Part shown: one piece after another, positions 61,670 through 64,000 of the stretch
How the letters are laid out: each line of letters starts with the position of its first letter
Position numbering within the stretch: the first letter of the stretch is position 1
Assembly: GCA_951394405.1 (NCBI GenBank)
Contig: OX596340.1
Location: 3,162,001 to 3,226,000 of the forward strand
Length of the DNA stretch: 64,000 nucleotides
Direction of reading: 5' to 3'
From: Coprinellus micaceus
Lineage: Eukaryota > Basidiomycota > Agaricomycetes > Agaricales > Psathyrellaceae
The notes under the pieces: generated by a model
The model's database searches: none
Told to the model about the DNA's origin: nothing
Seen by the model: only the letters and a program-made list of their open reading frames with translations
Program-made: the position numbers and the translations under genes

Positions 61670-64000
61670 TTACCGGTACGCATAATCATACATTTCATGA
61701 TACACGGCCAATTTGCGATCGTCCATATCTTCCAATCCACCGCCGAGCCCATCGTACCCAATCCCCTCTTCCACGTCCTCTTCAGGGTCTTCGCTGGGGT
61801 TTTGCACATCTAGACACCAATCCATCCGTGCGGGGACAGTCGGCACATGAGCTTCGGGGAACGGACTCTGGGGCTTATACATATATGAGTGTCCCACCGA
61901 CATCCCAAACTGGAACCGCATGAACATGTCTCGATTGACGAATCTAAAGAAGGGGGTGAATATGTGTCCTTGAATATGTGGAAGGGGGAATAGAATTGGA
62001 GGTCACGTACTTGTTAATGTAACATGCTTGCCACTGTCCTTCGCAGGATTTGCAAGGCAGCCCCTGAAGTCGCAACACTTTGCATGCATTTGGATCGCGT
62101 TTTCCAAGAGCGAATTGTGGAATCAGATGGACGCCACGAAGAATATCCGCTGGATCGATGAAATCCCAGCCGTCGGGTCCGCATGCAGGTTCCACCCGGT
62201 CAAGAGAGAACTCGCCATCTGCCTGGAGGAATCGCCACCAATGGATGTGAATGAAATCCAGCCGATGCCAGGGGCGACGATGATAACCTGGGAGAGGTAG
62301 TTGGCTGACAAAGGCTACGTTGGCGTGATAGATGCCCTCGACCTTGGCATAGACGTATGGGCTTTGGAAACTGCGCGTTTTCACGGTGTATGCGCTGTTG
62401 AGCAACATCACATTGCACTGCGGTGTGTCCATATGAATGACATCTTCGTCGTTGCGTAAATCGTAGGTGGGGTAAGTTATACGGAGCAACCGATGGCTAT
62501 AACACCTGTTTTCATGAATAACGACATGTTGCCACGCACTCTTCCCAACAATGCCGGGATCACATCCCATCTTCTTCAGGACTCGAGGAAGGAGGTGTCG
62601 CTTGAGAGTGGAAATGTTGTCCTGTGTTCGAGACAGGTTATGAGGTTACGATATGCCAAAGGGGCAAGTGTAGGCTGGGTGCTCACTCTAAATGAATCCA
62701 ACCTAACCGGCATGTTCTGATTGGTCCCTATTGTGTATTGCGAACTCATCGAGTACGTTGTACTGTCAGGGATCTGTATCAGGACCTTGAGATGCAGAGC
62801 ATCACGGTCGGTCATTTCATCCCGCATTTGAGCTAGTCGAGCGTGGCATCGTTCGATGAGGGAAAGCTGGCCTTCGTATTCCTTCCGGTCCATCCGGCTG
62901 TACCATGACTTTGGCACCCAATGGTATAGTTCTCCCTTAAGGGTACAAGTCGTCAGCGCAGGGGTTCGGAGAGGGGGACGGGGGAAAGGTCTGACTATTT
63001 GCGTAGAAAAAGAGTCTGTGGTGCCGAACTGCCGGATTGTGGAGGTATAATCACCTAAAAAGTGAAATTTAATGGTGTACATGCCGAGCTGTGCTGGACG
63101 CTTCACAGTAGTGGCACCTTTCTCCACCCCCTTCTTGACCTCTCGCTGAGTCCTGGCTTCCGCTTCTTTGTCCAACTCCGTAGTGCGGGTTGGGGTGCAG
63201 GTGGTCCTGTCGAACAGCCTCATTTGCACGCCAAGGTGTGCCGTCGTGTAGTCAAGAAGGCGAAGACTGAGGTCGTTGTGAAGTCGAAGCTTTGCCAGCG
63301 CGTGCCATTGAGCACACAGATATAAGAGTCGCACTAGAATAGACGCATGGGGCTCCGGAAAGAGTGCTTCAAAGGCTGGAATAGCGCACTTCGTATATGT
63401 AAGTGGACGAATCATTGAGAACGGATAGGGAAGTGGACGATACCTGGAGCAAGTTTTCGAAATCTTGTGCAGCCTTTCTCCTCATTTCCGAGGCGTTCAA
63501 AGGGAACTTGCGGACCTTGTCCCTGCCAAATGCTGGCGTTGCTCGGTACCTAAAATGGAACAAGTGGCAGTCTTAGTGGAAGCTTAGCAGGGGTGGAACA
63601 TCAAGCTCGTACCGATAGTTCAGCTCTGCGGATAGTGTGATGCCCATCCTAGAGCTGAAGGCAGGGAGTAGGCGCATCAGATGGATGTATAGCCTTTTCC
63701 ATACCCCAATCTCAAACTCATGTAAGATGTCGACAACCAGAGCCTCGGCAATGTTAATCGATAGTCGTGCCTCGAAGGCGTTCTTCAGTGTGTAAGTGTC
63801 AGTCGGTCATTTGTGATTTTGAGGGATTAGACGAACCTCAATCGGCACCAAAGACATGGACTTGAGGGATTCTTCAAAAGCACTACTGTTGACCGCGTAG
63901 CCCTTCGCAATCGCAGTGCGAGCGCGAAGGACGGCAGCTTTTTGGTCCTCTGAAACCCGGTTCGCTGTATGCCGTGCTACATCGTAGGGGGAACCAAGCT
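61670..64000 (-). CDS. transposon-associated basidiomycete protein, 5' part outside the window
   Basis: Minus-strand exons 64000-63837, 63782-63613, 63549-63444, 63388-62996, 62935-62687, 62621-62011 and 61943-61670 join in phase through introns of 54-67 nt, giving at least 655 residues ending at 61670; the 5' end lies beyond base 64000. Conserved blocks: VVDILHEFEIGVWKRLYIHL, RRKAAQDFENLLQCAIPAFE, WHALAKLRLHNDLSLRLLDY, FHFLGDYTSTIRQFGTTDSF, a LIERCHARL block, and near the end RDMFMRFQFGMSVGHSY. From memory this block order occurs in many agaric proteins of transposon origin (CACTA/Plavaka-like neighbourhood suspected); I could not see catalytic residues in this part, so the family name is tentative. 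An acidic Asp/Glu-rich tail follows. The frame is intact over seven exons. Confidence 0.7.

Noticed and set aside
1..64000. CRISPR arrays, bacterial operons, ribosome-binding sites, rRNA genes
   Set aside because: None seen; spliced genes and element types show a eukaryotic fungal nuclear sequence.

Overview
This window is nuclear DNA from a filamentous fungus, most likely a mushroom-forming basidiomycete (Agaricomycetes). The evidence is short introns of about 45-70 nt with GT..AG ends and CTNAY branch sites, NACHT proteins of the agaric type, a DUF6533-type membrane protein, a KDZ/CACTA-era basidiomycete transposon protein, a Pogo-like element, a hAT element, a Helitron and a LINE with an RNase H domain. 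I have no species-level evidence. The window is repeat-rich and accessory in character; few genes look like housekeeping genes.

Left part (0-15 kb). A multi-exon lineage-specific gene of unknown function (242-2202) is followed by a four-exon gene (2483-3688). A huge uninterrupted Helitron Rep/helicase ORF follows (4064-11638), with a ubiquitin-protease-like C-terminal domain. A second, diverged paralogue of the 2483 gene lies in opposite orientation on the other side (12082-13240, minus), then a single-exon F-box gene (13746-14888).

Middle part (15.4-55 kb). This is the most striking region: four tandem copies of one segmental duplication. Each unit holds a decayed minus-strand gene of unknown identity (recognisable in units B, C and D), a plus-strand copy of the SHO1 osmosensor gene (all decayed here), and a convergent minus-strand NACHT NTPase gene. 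Splicing can be worked out base by base for the NACHT genes: copies A, B and D are intact (649, 640 and 644 codons) and are mosaics of each other. Copy C is split by a 9,026-bp LINE with a perfect 15-bp target duplication; removing it restores an open frame of 636 codons. SHO1 copies carry nested insertions: a hAT element within a small TIR element in unit A, and a 1.2-kb TIR element inside the SH3 intron in unit D. MITEs with clear terminal repeats and target duplications lie between units.

Right part (55-64 kb). A tRNA-Thr-like gene with imperfect stems, a multi-exon membrane protein gene (DUF6533 type), a complete 2,781-bp Pogo/Tigger-like transposon with perfect TA duplication and an intact four-exon transposase of 692 codons, and the 3' part of a transposon-associated protein gene that runs off the window end.

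Taken together, the region behaves like a rapidly evolving NLR-type immune-receptor cluster. Tandem duplication copied a SHO1/NACHT convergent pair, the SHO1 copies decayed, the NACHT copies were kept open and exchanged sequence, and mobile elements kept landing in the array.
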